Origin: Limnobacter sp. SAORIC-580
GTDB lineage: Bacteria; Pseudomonadota; Gammaproteobacteria; Burkholderiales; Burkholderiaceae_B
Length of the DNA: 64,000 nt
Assembly: GCF_013004065.1 (NCBI RefSeq)
Contig: NZ_CP053084.1
Span: 2,914,001 to 2,978,000, forward strand
Direction of reading: 5' to 3'
Shown: piece after piece, positions 45,115 through 54,052 of the stretch
How positions within the stretch are numbered: position 1 is the stretch's first letter
Layout of the letters: every line of letters begins with the position of its first letter
Made by a program: the position numbers and the translations under genes
Notes under the pieces: model-generated
Databases searched by the model: none
The model's input: only the letters and a program-made list of their open reading frames with translations
What the model was told of the DNA's origin: nothing

Positions 45115-46051
45115 GCACAAAATTTCGAACACCTTTCGTCCACTCCGGTGGGTTTACGCGGAAGGTGTTCATTAACTTTGTGTTGTCCAACACCGAGTAA
45201 GCCGGGCGTTGTGCCGCAAAATTCATGTCGGCAGTTTTTACACGTTCAATGTTGGGCATGCGCTCAACAACGCCTTGCTTGTGTGCATGTTCAATCGCCA
45301 AACACGCATAGTCAAACCAGGTAGTTACCCCTGCCGCACTGGCGTGAAAAATTTCGCCACTGGGAATTTCCGAAGGAAAATCGGGCAGAAAAGTGGGCGC
45401 CAACTTGCCCATGGTTTTGTAGCGGTGCATGGCCACAACACCTGCCACGGTCAACCCCAATTCAGCCAACCAGTTTGCGGGTGTGGGCGCACCAGTTTGG
45501 TCGTCAACCACCTTCAGTGTGTCTCGCTCTTGCGCCAGCTTGATCATGGTTCGGCAAAAGTTATTGCCACGCTGACCGTACACCCAACCCGTGCGAAACA
45601 CCACCCAATTTCCACCCACTTCTTTCAGGTATTTTTCGCCTTCCAGTTTCGATTTTCCATACGCGCTGAGTGGGTTGGTGGTATCGGTTTCTGTGTAGGG
45701 CTGGTTGGCTTTTCCGTCGAATACATAGTCAGTGCTGTAATGCACCAGCGCCACGCCCTGCTTTTTGCATTGCTCGGCCAAAATGCCCACCGCTTTTGCA
45801 TTGATGGCGTGTGCAAGTTCAATTTCGGTTTCTGCTTTTTCTACGTTGGTGTAGGCAGCAGCGTTGATGACTACGTCGGGGCGTACGTCTTTCAGTGCAT
45901 TGATCAGGGAGTCGGGTTTGGACAGGTCGGCTTTGTCGCGACCGTAGCTGATGCACGCGTCCATGGTTTCCATCAAAGCGGGCTTGGCATGTTGACCGAT
46001 GGTATGGCCCAGCTGGCCTTGTGCGCCAAGCACGAGTACGCGAATTCCCAA
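45104..46051 (-). CDS. rfbD: dTDP-4-dehydrorhamnose reductase (RfbD/RmlD)
   Basis: Last step of dTDP-L-rhamnose synthesis. The NAD(P)-binding GAQGQLGH motif lies at the N-terminus, then TDYVFDG and the catalytic YGKSK. The best start is TTG at 46049-46051, nine bases after AGGAG, giving 315 residues; a longer reading to 46114 is not family-like. The end region (SVLDNTKL, then FRVNPPEWTKGV) is typical. It is separated from rfbB by a 360-base structured gap. Confidence 0.93.
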   Translation of the reverse strand: MGIRVLVLGAQGQLGHTIGQHAKPALMETMDACISYGRDKADLSKPDSLINALKDVRPDVVINAAAYTNVEKAETEIELAHAINAKAVGILAEQCKKQGVALVHYSTDYVFDGKANQPYTETDTTNPLSAYGKSKLEGEKYLKEVGGNWVVFRTGWVYGQRGNNFCRTMIKLAQERDTLKVVDDQTGAPTPANWLAELGLTVAGVVAMHRYKTMGKLAPTFLPDFPSEIPSGEIFHASAAGVTTWFDYACLAIEHAHKQGVVERMPNIERVKTADMNFAAQRPAYSVLDNTKLMNTFRVNPPEWTKGVRNFVLNY

Positions 46052-46413
46052 AACGAAGTTCTCCTGAAAGCTGTTGCGATAGTTTAACTGAAGCGCGCTG
46101 GTGCGAATAATCACCGCGTTGGTTTGTACAGCCCAATCGGCTTGGGTTCCGATAACGCGCCAGTCTTTAACTGCCCGATCGGCTAGGGTTCCGATCTCTC
46201 GCCAGAAAACCTGTTGGTCCCTTGCTGAGCCTTCCGATGCCTGAGAACGACCCTCCTAAACTGCGGGTCGGGTCCGTTCTCTGCCGCCCATGCTGGGCAA
46301 CACCGGCCCTGCTCGGCACGCAAGGGCAGGTTTTCTTGAAGGCGAGGCGATCGAAACACCGCCGCCGAATGGGCACTGAACACAGCGGTGACCCTTCAAG
46401 TTCAGCTCACCAA
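46052..46413. other. Non-coding gap between rfbB and rfbD
   Basis: No believable gene is seen. Open frames here on the minus strand (up to about 69 codons) have low-complexity products and follow the repeat structure. The stretch holds a pair of 32-base direct repeats and a long inverted repeat, described separately. Confidence 0.7.
46132..46346. repeat. Structured intergenic element: direct repeats plus long imperfect inverted repeat
   Basis: Two copies of a 32-base unit, 46132-46163 and 46174-46205 (period 42), differ at only six or so positions. The second copy runs into an imperfect inverted repeat: CTCGCC, AGAAAACCTG and CCCTTGC at 46198-46225 pair with GCAAGGG, CAGGTTTTCT and GGCGAG at 46320-46346. 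Inside are two smaller hairpins (GAGAACGACCC / GGGTCCGTTCTC, and GCCC-ATGCT-GGGC). The overall form is a cruciform, like a mobile non-autonomous or REP-type element. Confidence 0.65.
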
Positions 46414-47442
46414 TCACCGTTCAGCGGTCACTTCTGCAACCCAAGCCTGGTTTGCCAAATACCACTGCACAGTTTTTCGAATGCCTGTCTCAAAAGTTTC
46501 AACCGGCTTCCACCCCAACTCGCGTTCAATTTTTCGGGCATCAATGGCGTATCGGCGATCATGCCCGGGCCGATCGGCCACAAAGGCAATTTGTGTTGAA
46601 TAAGAAATACCATCTGCACGCGGTTGCAATTCATCCAGCAAGTTGCAAATCAATTTCACAACATCGAGGTTGGCTTTTTCATTCCAGCCACCAATGTTGT
46701 AGGTTTCGCCCAGCACACCGGTTTCAAGCACGGTGCGTATGCCACGTGTGTGGTCTTCCACAAAAAGCCAATCGCGAATTTGCTGACCATCGCCATACAC
46801 CGGCAGTTGCTTTCCGTTCAAGGCATTCATGATGCACAGCGGGATCAGCTTTTCCGGAAAGTGGTAAGGTCCGTAATTATTGCTGCAATTGGTGGTTAGG
46901 ACGGGCAAGCCATAAGTGTGGTGCCAGGCGCGCACAAGGTGGTCGCTGGCTGCTTTGCTGGCCGAGTAAGGGCTGTTGGGTTCGTAACGGTTGGTTTCAG
47001 AAAATGGGGCGTCTTTTGGTTTCAGCGTGCCGTATACCTCATCGGTGCTCACATGCAAAAACCGAAAACCAGCCGTGGCCTCGCCTTGCAAACCATTCCA
47101 GTATTCGCGTGCACATTCCAGCAAACGGTAGGTGCCTACCACATTGGTTTCAATAAATTCGCCCGGCCCAAGAATGGACCGGTCCACATGGCTTTCTGCG
47201 GCAAAGTTCAACACCGCGCGGGGTTTGTGTTTCTCAAAAATAGCGCGCACGGCATCTACATCGCCAATGGAGGCGTGTACAAATGTGTGCTCAGGTCGCT
47301 TCAATACCGGGCCCAGGGTGCTCAGGTGGCCGGCATAAGTCAAGGCGTCCAGGCTTACAACGGGCTCAACGCTGTGCTCAAAATGCTGGCGCACATAACA
47401 TGAACCGATAAAACCTGCGGAGCCCGTAACAAGTAAAGTCAT
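46414..47442 (-). CDS. rfbB: dTDP-glucose 4,6-dehydratase (RfbB/RmlB)
   Basis: Second step of dTDP-rhamnose synthesis. 342 residues from ATG (47442); a TTG two codons upstream is an alternative. Motifs: GSAGFIGS (NAD), the substrate stretch [19 protein letters not shown] and [12 protein letters not shown] (catalytic Tyr/Lys), and YNIGGWNE. Normal length. rfbA and rfbC are found about 4 kb away. Confidence 0.96.
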   Translation of the reverse strand: MTLLVTGSAGFIGSCYVRQHFEHSVEPVVSLDALTYAGHLSTLGPVLKRPEHTFVHASIGDVDAVRAIFEKHKPRAVLNFAAESHVDRSILGPGEFIETNVVGTYRLLECAREYWNGLQGEATAGFRFLHVSTDEVYGTLKPKDAPFSETNRYEPNSPYSASKAASDHLVRAWHHTYGLPVLTTNCSNNYGPYHFPEKLIPLCIMNALNGKQLPVYGDGQQIRDWLFVEDHTRGIRTVLETGVLGETYNIGGWNEKANLDVVKLICNLLDELQPRADGISYSTQIAFVADRPGHDRRYAIDARKIERELGWKPVETFETGIRKTVQWYLANQAWVAEVTAER

Positions 47443-47580
47443 GATCAATCAGTAAATTGCTTAGAATAAAACCTGAACTAAAAAAATACACAATAAGTCA
47501 CAATATCAATTGTGCAGATCAGGGCAGTATTTCAATTATCACAGGCATCAGCCAGCTTTTTAATTTATTAGGGACAGAAC

Positions 47581-47985
47581 ATGACTATCAATGGGAAACT
47601 CATCACACGCTTGGGCCTGATTGCAGCGGCCTCTTCACTGGCCGCCGCATGCGTGGCCGTAGTACCAACACCCAATAACAATGAAGGCAATACCGCTGAA
47701 AACAGCGGCACTTCAGCCACTCTGTGCAACATCGAAGGCAAGCAGGAACAAGATTTGTCGGACGGCACCACCAAAGCCAAGGTGACACAGTCTTGCGAAG
47801 AAACCGTAATTTACGTTGAAAACCAACACAAAGAGCACCCCAAACGTTGCCGCGTGCTGGTGGGCGCACAGCTGACCGAACTGTACATCATGCCCGGTGA
47901 AAACCGCACACTGACCCAAACCGGCCCTGTGGCACGCAACACAGTGCAAGTGGGTTGCATCAACGACTGGAACCGCACCAAGTAA
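47581..47985 (+). CDS. Small putative lipoprotein, unknown function
   Basis: A 134-residue protein with a lipoprotein signal ending in LAAAC (Cys24), then a Asn/Thr-rich linker and a compact C-terminal domain holding four cysteines (LCNIEG, QSCEE, KRCRV, VGCIND) that could form two disulfides. No family recognised. It is divergent from rfbB. The AT-rich stretch upstream holds a 16-base palindrome (CACAAT-ATCA-ATTGTG at 47499-47514). Confidence 0.6.
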   Translation: MTINGKLITRLGLIAAASSLAAACVAVVPTPNNNEGNTAENSGTSATLCNIEGKQEQDLSDGTTKAKVTQSCEETVIYVENQHKEHPKRCRVLVGAQLTELYIMPGENRTLTQTGPVARNTVQVGCINDWNRTK

Positions 47986-48087
47986 GCACAGCGTAAGCCA
48001 TGGTTAACTTTGGTTAAAAGTTGTCATTAACATTTCATGCTGATTTAACATTCCACTGTAACAACCTCGGTGAAATGGGAAATCAGT

Positions 48088-48468
48088 ATGAAAACGGTCT
48101 TGTTGCTTGATGATGCGCGCTCCATTCGCAGTGTTTATGCGGAAGTAATCCGTCAAGCCGGGTTTGACGCCCAAACCGCATCCAGTGCCGAAGAAGGGTT
48201 GCAATACATTGTCGACCACGGCACCCCCGACCTCATCGTGACTGACATCAATATGCCAGGCATCAGCGGCCTGGAGTTTTGTAAACGGGTGCGGCATGTG
48301 GCCAAGCACACGCCAATCATTGTCATGAGCGCCTTGTCTGACAAAGGTATGGTGGCCGAAGCAAAAACCGTAGGTGTTCAAGGCTGGATGTTAAAGCCCG
48401 TCGAGCCCGAGTATTTTCTCAACAAGCTGAGGTCAGTTCTAGGCGAGATTCAGGCTTTGTCCAGCTGA
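48088..48468 (+). CDS. CheY-like single-domain response regulator
   Basis: A 126-residue receiver domain only: acidic pair DD at 8-9, phosphorylated Asp in LIVTDINMPG, Ser/Thr in IIVMSALS, and Lys in WMLKPVEP. No output domain, so it works by protein contact. A GGGA site precedes the ATG at 48088; a GTG at 48070 is the weaker alternative. The partner kinase is unknown; the hybrid kinase at 54053 carries its own receiver. The 3' end overlaps the convergent NusG-like gene by 19 bases. Confidence 0.9.
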   Translation: MKTVLLLDDARSIRSVYAEVIRQAGFDAQTASSAEEGLQYIVDHGTPDLIVTDINMPGISGLEFCKRVRHVAKHTPIIVMSALSDKGMVAEAKTVGVQGWMLKPVEPEYFLNKLRSVLGEIQALSS

Positions 48469-48953
48469 CTGCGGGCCAATTCCACATTGCGTTCAGCGCC
48501 CAGCACATTGAGCAGCACGACAACGCGTTGATCACTTTTTTGGGCCGCAATTTTGCCCATCATGCCCTCGAACGGGCCCTCGGCCACACGCACCTCACCA
48601 CCTATTTCAAGCGCATTCAATTTCAGCAAATCGATCACGGAATCGGAGTCGACCTGGTGTTGAATCAACTCAATCAACTCAACAGGCACCACTGAAGGTT
48701 TGCCGCCAAACTTCACCAAATCCACACAGCCTTTGGTTGAGCGCAGCTTGGAAAAATCGCTCACCCCCACCTCCAGGTGAATAAACATGTAGCGGGGAAA
48801 GAGGGGTTCAACTAGCTGCACAGTGCCCTGCCCCGCCTTGCGCTTTTGCACACGGGCTTGCGGAAAAAATACACTGTAGTTCTGGCGTTGCAGGTTTTCC
48901 AGCGCCACGGTTTCCTGGCGGGGCTTGGTGTACATCACATACCACTGGGCCAT
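48450..48953 (-). CDS. NusG-family antiterminator, RfaH-like
   Basis: A 167-residue NusG paralogue: N-terminal NGN domain with WYVMYTKPRQE, VFFPQARVQKRKAG and LFPRYMFIHLEV, and a C-terminal KOW domain with VRVAEGPFEGMMGKI. The start at ATG 48953 gives the usual RfaH length; the longer reading to 49019 is not conserved. Such factors let RNA polymerase read through long polysaccharide operons after recruitment at an ops site. It lies among the rhamnose and fucose genes, which suggests that role here. Confidence 0.85.
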   Translation of the reverse strand: MAQWYVMYTKPRQETVALENLQRQNYSVFFPQARVQKRKAGQGTVQLVEPLFPRYMFIHLEVGVSDFSKLRSTKGCVDLVKFGGKPSVVPVELIELIQHQVDSDSVIDLLKLNALEIGGEVRVAEGPFEGMMGKIAAQKSDQRVVVLLNVLGAERNVELARSQLDKA

Positions 48954-49040
48954 GGTGTTGCATTCTTCAAAATAAGGCACAGGCCGCATTCTAAACCCTT
49001 CAAAGCGCAGGATAAACAACAGTTTTGATAATTGATATTA

Positions 49041-49062
49041 GAAATGCGAGTCATTATCGTTT
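49041..49062 (+). promoter_or_regulatory. Fur box-like site before the TonB receptor gene
   Basis: AAATGCGAGTCATTATCGTTT closely follows the Fur consensus (AATGATAATCATTATC type) and lies about 50 bases before the receptor start. Iron-repressed expression is expected. Confidence 0.7.
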
Positions 49063-49108
49063 AGTATCCTATCTTCATAAAAATTCCAAATCCACCACAG
49101 CAATCATC

Positions 49109-51244
49109 ATGAAACTCAAACCTGTTGCACTGGCCATGCTTGGCCTGGGCCTGCCAGCTTTGGCCATCGCCCAAACCACCAACAATCAGCTCGAAGAAGT
49201 TGAGGTTCAAGCCCGCGAGCAAGGCAGCTACTCCAGTAACGCCGTGCAGGTGGGCACCTTCCGCGACACAGCACCCATTGATGTCCCGCTCACCGTGAAC
49301 TCGGTCACCCGCGAGGTGCTGGATGCACAATCGGCCACCACCCTGTTCGGTGCACTGCGCAACACCGCCGGTGTTACCCGCTCGCAACTAAACGGCTCAA
49401 CCTACGACAACATTGCCATTCGCGGCATTCTGGTAGAAAACCGCGGCAACTACCGCCTCAATGGTTCACTGCCCATTATCAACCTGGTCGATGTGCCCCT
49501 TGAAAACAAACAACAGGTGGAAGTGCTCAAGGGCGCATCCTCCCTGTATTACGGTTTCATTCCCCCCTCGGGCGTGGTGAATCTTGTTACAAAACGTGCG
49601 GGCAACAAACCTGTGCTCAGCCTGAGCCAAAGTGTGAATGAACATGGCGGTGCCACCACGCACCTGGACTGGGGCCGCAAGTTTGGCGAGAACAACAACC
49701 AAGGCCTGCGCGTTAATTTGGTGAAGGGCGCTGAAGACATTGGCGTGAACAACTACAGCGGCGAACGCGAATTGGCCAGCATTGCCTACGATTGGAAAAT
49801 CACCGATCGCTTAAACTTTCGCTTCGATGTAGAACACTATGAGAAATCAGTCAGCGAGCAGGCCGCAATTGCGCTGCTGCCTGCGGTCAATGGCAGGGTA
49901 ACCCTGCCCCCAGTGCCCGACAACAAAACCAACCTGGCTGGCGAATGGCAACAATACGATGCCAGTGCACAAAACTACCTGGCTCGTGTGGACTATGTAT
50001 TGAGCGATTCCTGGGGAGTGTTGTTTGAAGCCGGTTACGCCGAAACCACTCGCGATCGTGCCTTTTCTCAATTCCAAAACTACGACCTAAACACCGGCGA
50101 TGGCGAGCTGCGAATTTTCTACAGCCGCGACCAACAATTCGACAACACCAACTACCGCGGTGAAGTTTACGGCGAAGTGGTCACTGGGCCAATTACGCAC
50201 AACCTGTCTTTTGGCTACACCACCAACACCCGCGCCAGCAACACACCGGGCGTAACCGGCACACAAAGCCTGTTCAACCAAAACCTGTACAACCCCCGTG
50301 AAATTGCACCACAGAACGTAAGCTTCACAGGTGCATATTCCGCTGTAACCATTGATGACCAAGGCCTGTATGTATTTGACCGCATGCAGTTGGGTGAACG
50401 GTGGCAGGTATTGGCAGGCCTTCGCCGTGGCGACTACCGCACCGAAAACCTGAGTGTTCTGGCCGATGGTACACGCACTGTTCGTCTTTATAATGCACAA
50501 GAAACAACCCCTTCTCTGGCGGTAATGTACAAGCCACGCCAGGATGTGTCGTTGTACGCCAGCTATGTGGAAGGACTTGAGGAATCGGGGCAGGCACCTG
50601 CCAATGCGGCCAATGCATTCCAGTTGCTCGACCCCGCAGAATCGGAACAGCGTGAGGTGGGTGCCAAGTTCAATATTGGTCAAAACAGCTTGGCACAAAT
50701 TGCCTATTTCGACATTGATCGTGCATCTACATTTTTACAACCCGCCCCAGCAGGCTCACCCCCCGGAACACCAGGTGTATTTGGCCTGAACGGCAAGGCA
50801 AACTACAGCGGGTTCGAGATGGCATGGACTGGCGAATTGAACAAGCAACTTTCGATTGCTGCCTCAGCCTTGTTGATGGATGCGGAATTACAAAACGACG
50901 GCAACCCAGCCACTGTTGGGCGTGTGCCTGAAAACACCGCCGAAAAAACAGCCAGCCTGTTTGCGGAATACCGTTTGATCAGCATACCGGGCTTAAGCTT
51001 CAGTGGTGGTTTGTACTACACCGGCGAGCGCGCTGTGAACGATCAAAACCAAGCGTTTATTGGCGGCTACACAGTGGCCTCGCTGGGCGCACGTTACTCG
51101 ACTGTCATTGGCAGTACGCCCACGCAGTTTCAGTTGGTGGTCGACAACCCCACCGACAAAAACTACTACAGCACCGCAGGCAACGGCTTGATTGGTGTGG
51201 GCACACCCCGAACCATCAAGGCGATTGTCAGCGTCGATTTGTAA
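49109..51244 (+). CDS. TonB-dependent siderophore receptor
   Basis: A 711-residue outer-membrane receptor. It has a signal peptide (cut near LAIAQ), a plug domain (about 55-160, with RDTAPIDVPLTVNSVTREVLDAQ and the VEVLKGASSLYYGFIPPSGVVNLVTKR block that marks siderophore receptors), and a 22-strand barrel ending in IKAIVSVDL with a C-terminal Leu. The ATG at 49109 is chosen because the signal peptide starts there. It probably takes up a ferric siderophore using TonB energy; a Fur box lies upstream. Confidence 0.93.
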   Translation: MKLKPVALAMLGLGLPALAIAQTTNNQLEEVEVQAREQGSYSSNAVQVGTFRDTAPIDVPLTVNSVTREVLDAQSATTLFGALRNTAGVTRSQLNGSTYDNIAIRGILVENRGNYRLNGSLPIINLVDVPLENKQQVEVLKGASSLYYGFIPPSGVVNLVTKRAGNKPVLSLSQSVNEHGGATTHLDWGRKFGENNNQGLRVNLVKGAEDIGVNNYSGERELASIAYDWKITDRLNFRFDVEHYEKSVSEQAAIALLPAVNGRVTLPPVPDNKTNLAGEWQQYDASAQNYLARVDYVLSDSWGVLFEAGYAETTRDRAFSQFQNYDLNTGDGELRIFYSRDQQFDNTNYRGEVYGEVVTGPITHNLSFGYTTNTRASNTPGVTGTQSLFNQNLYNPREIAPQNVSFTGAYSAVTIDDQGLYVFDRMQLGERWQVLAGLRRGDYRTENLSVLADGTRTVRLYNAQETTPSLAVMYKPRQDVSLYASYVEGLEESGQAPANAANAFQLLDPAESEQREVGAKFNIGQNSLAQIAYFDIDRASTFLQPAPAGSPPGTPGVFGLNGKANYSGFEMAWTGELNKQLSIAASALLMDAELQNDGNPATVGRVPENTAEKTASLFAEYRLISIPGLSFSGGLYYTGERAVNDQNQAFIGGYTVASLGARYSTVIGSTPTQFQLVVDNPTDKNYYSTAGNGLIGVGTPRTIKAIVSVDL

Positions 51245-51796
51245 TCAACTCAAGCTTGTAAAAGCCACACCCTGTTCGTCCTTGGGCGACAGGGTTGGCT
51301 TTGCAACACCAGCCTGCTTCAATGGCCAATCAATGTTCAACACCGGGTCGTTCCAGGCCATGCAATGCTCGTGCTCGGGGCTGTGGTGCTCGGTCACCTG
51401 GTAACTGGTAATTGCGGTGTCGGTCAGCGTTAAAAAACCATGCGCAAAACCAGGCGGTATCCACAGCTGAATATGGTTGGTGCTGCTTAATTCACAGCCA
51501 TACCACTGGCCAAATGTTTCCGAATTTTCGCGCAGGTCCACGGCCACATCAAACACTGCACCGTGCACCACACGTACCAGTTTGCCCTGTGCCTTGGGGG
51601 CAGTTTGCCAGTGCAGGCCGCGCAACACCCCGCGCTTTGAAAGCGATTCATTGGTTTGTACAAACTCGGGCTGAATGCCTGCCACCTGCTTGAACGTTTT
51701 CGCATTGAAGCTTTCAAAAAAGTGACCGCGTGCGTCGGTGTAAACGGTGGGTGTAAGTAACAACAAACCTTGCAGGGGGGTTGGATTGCATTGCAT
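51245..51796 (-). CDS. rfbC: dTDP-4-dehydrorhamnose 3,5-epimerase (RfbC/RmlC)
   Basis: Third step of dTDP-rhamnose synthesis. 183-residue cupin with the conserved GHFFESFNAKTF, SKRGVLRGLHWQ (catalytic His) and the LWIPPGFAHGFLTL motif. The ATG at 51796 lies two bases past the rfbA stop with GGAGG about ten bases before. The longer reading to 51907 lies inside rfbA. Confidence 0.95.
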   Translation of the reverse strand: MQCNPTPLQGLLLLTPTVYTDARGHFFESFNAKTFKQVAGIQPEFVQTNESLSKRGVLRGLHWQTAPKAQGKLVRVVHGAVFDVAVDLRENSETFGQWYGCELSSTNHIQLWIPPGFAHGFLTLTDTAITSYQVTEHHSPEHEHCMAWNDPVLNIDWPLKQAGVAKPTLSPKDEQGVAFTSLS

Positions 51797-51798
51797 GT

Positions 51799-52677
51799 TC
51801 ACTGCCCCGCCTCCAGCAAGCCCAGCAAGTAATCGCCATAACCGCTGTTGCGCAATGGCTTTGCCAGCGCGGCCAACTGTGCCGAAGTAATCCACTGGTT
51901 GCGCCACGCAATTTCTTCAGGGCAGCTTACCTTTAAGCCCTGCCTGCGCTCAATGGTTTGAATGAAGTTGGCCGCGTCCAGCAAGCTGTCTGCGGTACCC
52001 GTATCAAGCCAGGCCTGACCACGGCCCATGTGTTGCACTTCAAGCTGCCCCATGGCCAGGTAGGTTCGTATTACATCGGTAATTTCAAGTTCGCCACGGG
52101 CAGAAGGCGTTAAACCTTTTGCAATGCCAGCGGCCTGCCCATCAAAAAAGTACAAGCCAGTTACCGCCTGCTTGCTTTTGGGCTGTGCAGGTTTTTCTTC
52201 CACACCAATGACTGTGCCCTCGGCGTTCAGCTCAAGTACGCCATAGGCTTGCGGGTTTGCCACCGAATATGCAAACACGGTGGCACCCTGTTTTTGCCCG
52301 TAGGCATATTGCATTTGGCGCACCAGGTTCTGGCCATAAAACAGGTTGTCTCCCAACACCAAGGCACAGGGTGAGCCCTGCAAAAAGGGTTCGGCCACGA
52401 TCAGCGATTGCGCAACACCACCGGGTGTGGCCTGCACAGCGTAATCAATGCGCATGCCCCAGCGGCTGCCATCGCCCAACAATTGTTCAAATCGCGGTGT
52501 GTCGTGCGGGGTTGAAATCACCAGCACCTCCCGTACACCCGCCAACATCAGGGTGCTCAGGGGGTAGTAAATCATGGGCTTGTCGTAAACGGGCAGCAGC
52601 TGCTTGCTGACAGCGGCAGTGGCCGGGTACAGGCGGGTGGCTTGCCCACCGGCCAACACTATGCCTTTGCGGTTCAT
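51799..52677 (-). CDS. rfbA: Glucose-1-phosphate thymidylyltransferase (RfbA/RmlA)
   Basis: First step of dTDP-rhamnose synthesis. 292 residues; GIVLAGGQATRLYPAT, SKQLLPVYDKPMIYYPLS, LGDNLFYGQ and the VEEKPAQPKS signature. The ATG at 52677 has AAGGTG before it. rfbA and rfbC form a two-gene unit apart from rfbB and rfbD. Confidence 0.96.
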   Translation of the reverse strand: MNRKGIVLAGGQATRLYPATAAVSKQLLPVYDKPMIYYPLSTLMLAGVREVLVISTPHDTPRFEQLLGDGSRWGMRIDYAVQATPGGVAQSLIVAEPFLQGSPCALVLGDNLFYGQNLVRQMQYAYGQKQGATVFAYSVANPQAYGVLELNAEGTVIGVEEKPAQPKSKQAVTGLYFFDGQAAGIAKGLTPSARGELEITDVIRTYLAMGQLEVQHMGRGQAWLDTGTADSLLDAANFIQTIERRQGLKVSCPEEIAWRNQWITSAQLAALAKPLRNSGYGDYLLGLLEAGQ

Positions 52678-52746
52678 GTTTTCACCTTGGTTAACCTTGC
52701 ATGTTTCATATCTTATGTGAAGTAGACAAGGAAAACCGCTTGGCAC

Positions 52747-53070
52747 CTACAACAGCTTCGCCAACCGTGCCAAGGCATCCAGGCCTTTGCCCAAAACACC
52801 CAGTTGTTCGTTCGGGGCTTCCAGTTCAGCCAACTGCGTACGCATGGTTTTTACATGGCCAGCCAATTCGCCAAGTTCGCTTTTCGCCTTGGTGCTCAAA
52901 GCTGTATAGCGGGCATTCTCCGCATTCACAAAAGCAAGGTACGCAGCCGCCAAAACTTGCTGGTGTTGTTTGCGTTCCTCTGCGCTTAACAGGTCTACAT
53001 CAATCAAATACAAAGCTGAAAACACGGCATGCACATCGTTTTGCAAGGCTTCAAAATCACTTGGGGTCAT
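52747..53070 (-). CDS. Small helical protein of unknown function
   Basis: A 107-residue protein predicted almost wholly helical with heptad-like stretches (SAEERKQHQQVLAAAYLAFVNAENARY, then ELGELAGHVKTMRTQLAEL). No signal peptide and no known family seen. The ATG at 53070 overlaps the end of the upstream lipoprotein gene by 14 bases, so the two are probably co-translated and act together. It is followed by rfbA. Confidence 0.6.
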   Translation of the reverse strand: MTPSDFEALQNDVHAVFSALYLIDVDLLSAEERKQHQQVLAAAYLAFVNAENARYTALSTKAKSELGELAGHVKTMRTQLAELEAPNEQLGVLGKGLDALARLAKLL

Positions 53071-53917
53071 GGGTATTGGGCTCACGTTTATTGGCTGCCT
53101 GAATATTTGAATTGAGTTGATCAAAAACGCCCTGCAAGTGCTCGAAACTACCCTCGCCGCGCAGCACGTTCACCCAGGCTTGCTGCATGTCTATGCTGGC
53201 TGCTTTGGCCTGCTCCAACAGTTCAATGGTGGGCACCTGCTTGATGTGTTTCATCCAGGCATTCTTCCAGGTTTCGCCCAGCTTTTTATCCTCCACAAAA
53301 GGCTTCAATACTTTCTCGCGGTATTCAACCTGGCGGGCCAATTCCTCGCGTTGCGTAATCCACTGTATTTGCTCTTGCAAAATGTGCTGGTTCAACAACA
53401 AGGCGTGCGCCACTGGCTCGGCGCTGCGTATCAATTCTTCGCGCACTTGCGCACTGTGCTTCCAACTGGCCACGTGCCCAGCCAGGCCTGCAACCGCCTC
53501 TTTGCTCACACGGGGTATGCCGCCTACATCGGGCGCTTTGTTCAATGCCTCCACCAGCTTTCGCAAAGCCCGCGTAGTGCCCGTGCCGGTGTCGCCTTTG
53601 GCCAGTGCACTTAGCTCGGCAAAGTAAAGCGCCTGCGTATCGAGGTAATTACTCGTGGCTTGCAGCAACTCAGCCCTTTGCTGCATGGCTTGCGTTTGCG
53701 TCAGCAGCGTGGTGTTGTCGCGGGGCAAGTTGGGCAACAAACCGGCAGTAAATTCAAGGGTGTGGTCTAGCGCAAAACTGTTCACTTTCTTCAAGGTGGT
53801 GGTGTACTGCTTGCCCGTGGTGGCCAAGCCCTCTGCTTGCGAAGGGGTTTTACTGGCGCACGCCGCAGTAAGTACCAATGCAATACACACCGCGATACGC
53901 GGAATTGATTGAAGCAA
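53057..53917 (-). CDS. Putative lipoprotein of unknown function
   Basis: A 286-residue protein with a lipoprotein signal ending in LTAAC (Cys20), then a long helical body (repeated Gln/Leu-rich stretches such as QEQIQWITQREELARQVEYREKVLKPF). No domain recognised. The start is TTG five bases after GGAGG. It pairs with the small helical protein downstream and is divergent from the hybrid histidine kinase. Confidence 0.65.
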   Translation of the reverse strand: MLQSIPRIAVCIALVLTAACASKTPSQAEGLATTGKQYTTTLKKVNSFALDHTLEFTAGLLPNLPRDNTTLLTQTQAMQQRAELLQATSNYLDTQALYFAELSALAKGDTGTGTTRALRKLVEALNKAPDVGGIPRVSKEAVAGLAGHVASWKHSAQVREELIRSAEPVAHALLLNQHILQEQIQWITQREELARQVEYREKVLKPFVEDKKLGETWKNAWMKHIKQVPTIELLEQAKAASIDMQQAWVNVLRGEGSFEHLQGVFDQLNSNIQAANKREPNTHDPK

Positions 53918-53993
53918 GAAAACCTCCAGTGCCTGAAATTACGTTGGGCACTCAAAATACGTGGAAACTTTCCAGGGTGAGAACCACCAATTT

Positions 53994-54018
53994 GGGTTAC
54001 AAAAACCAGGGGTAACCC
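53994..54018. promoter_or_regulatory. Inverted repeat between the lipoprotein and kinase genes
   Basis: GGGTTAC (53994-54000) and GTAACCC (54012-54018) form a 7-bp dyad with an 11-base spacer, and the flanks (TTGGGTTAC...GTAACCCAT) add a little more symmetry. It lies in the divergent promoter region and could bind a dimeric regulator. Confidence 0.4.
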
Positions 54019-54052
54019 ATTTAGACATTGCCTGCCCGCCTCATCACCACTT

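Noticed and set aside
46167..46383. Minus-strand open frames of 66-69 codons
   Set aside because: They lie entirely in the repeat/inverted-repeat element, have no ribosome site, and both frames are equally open.
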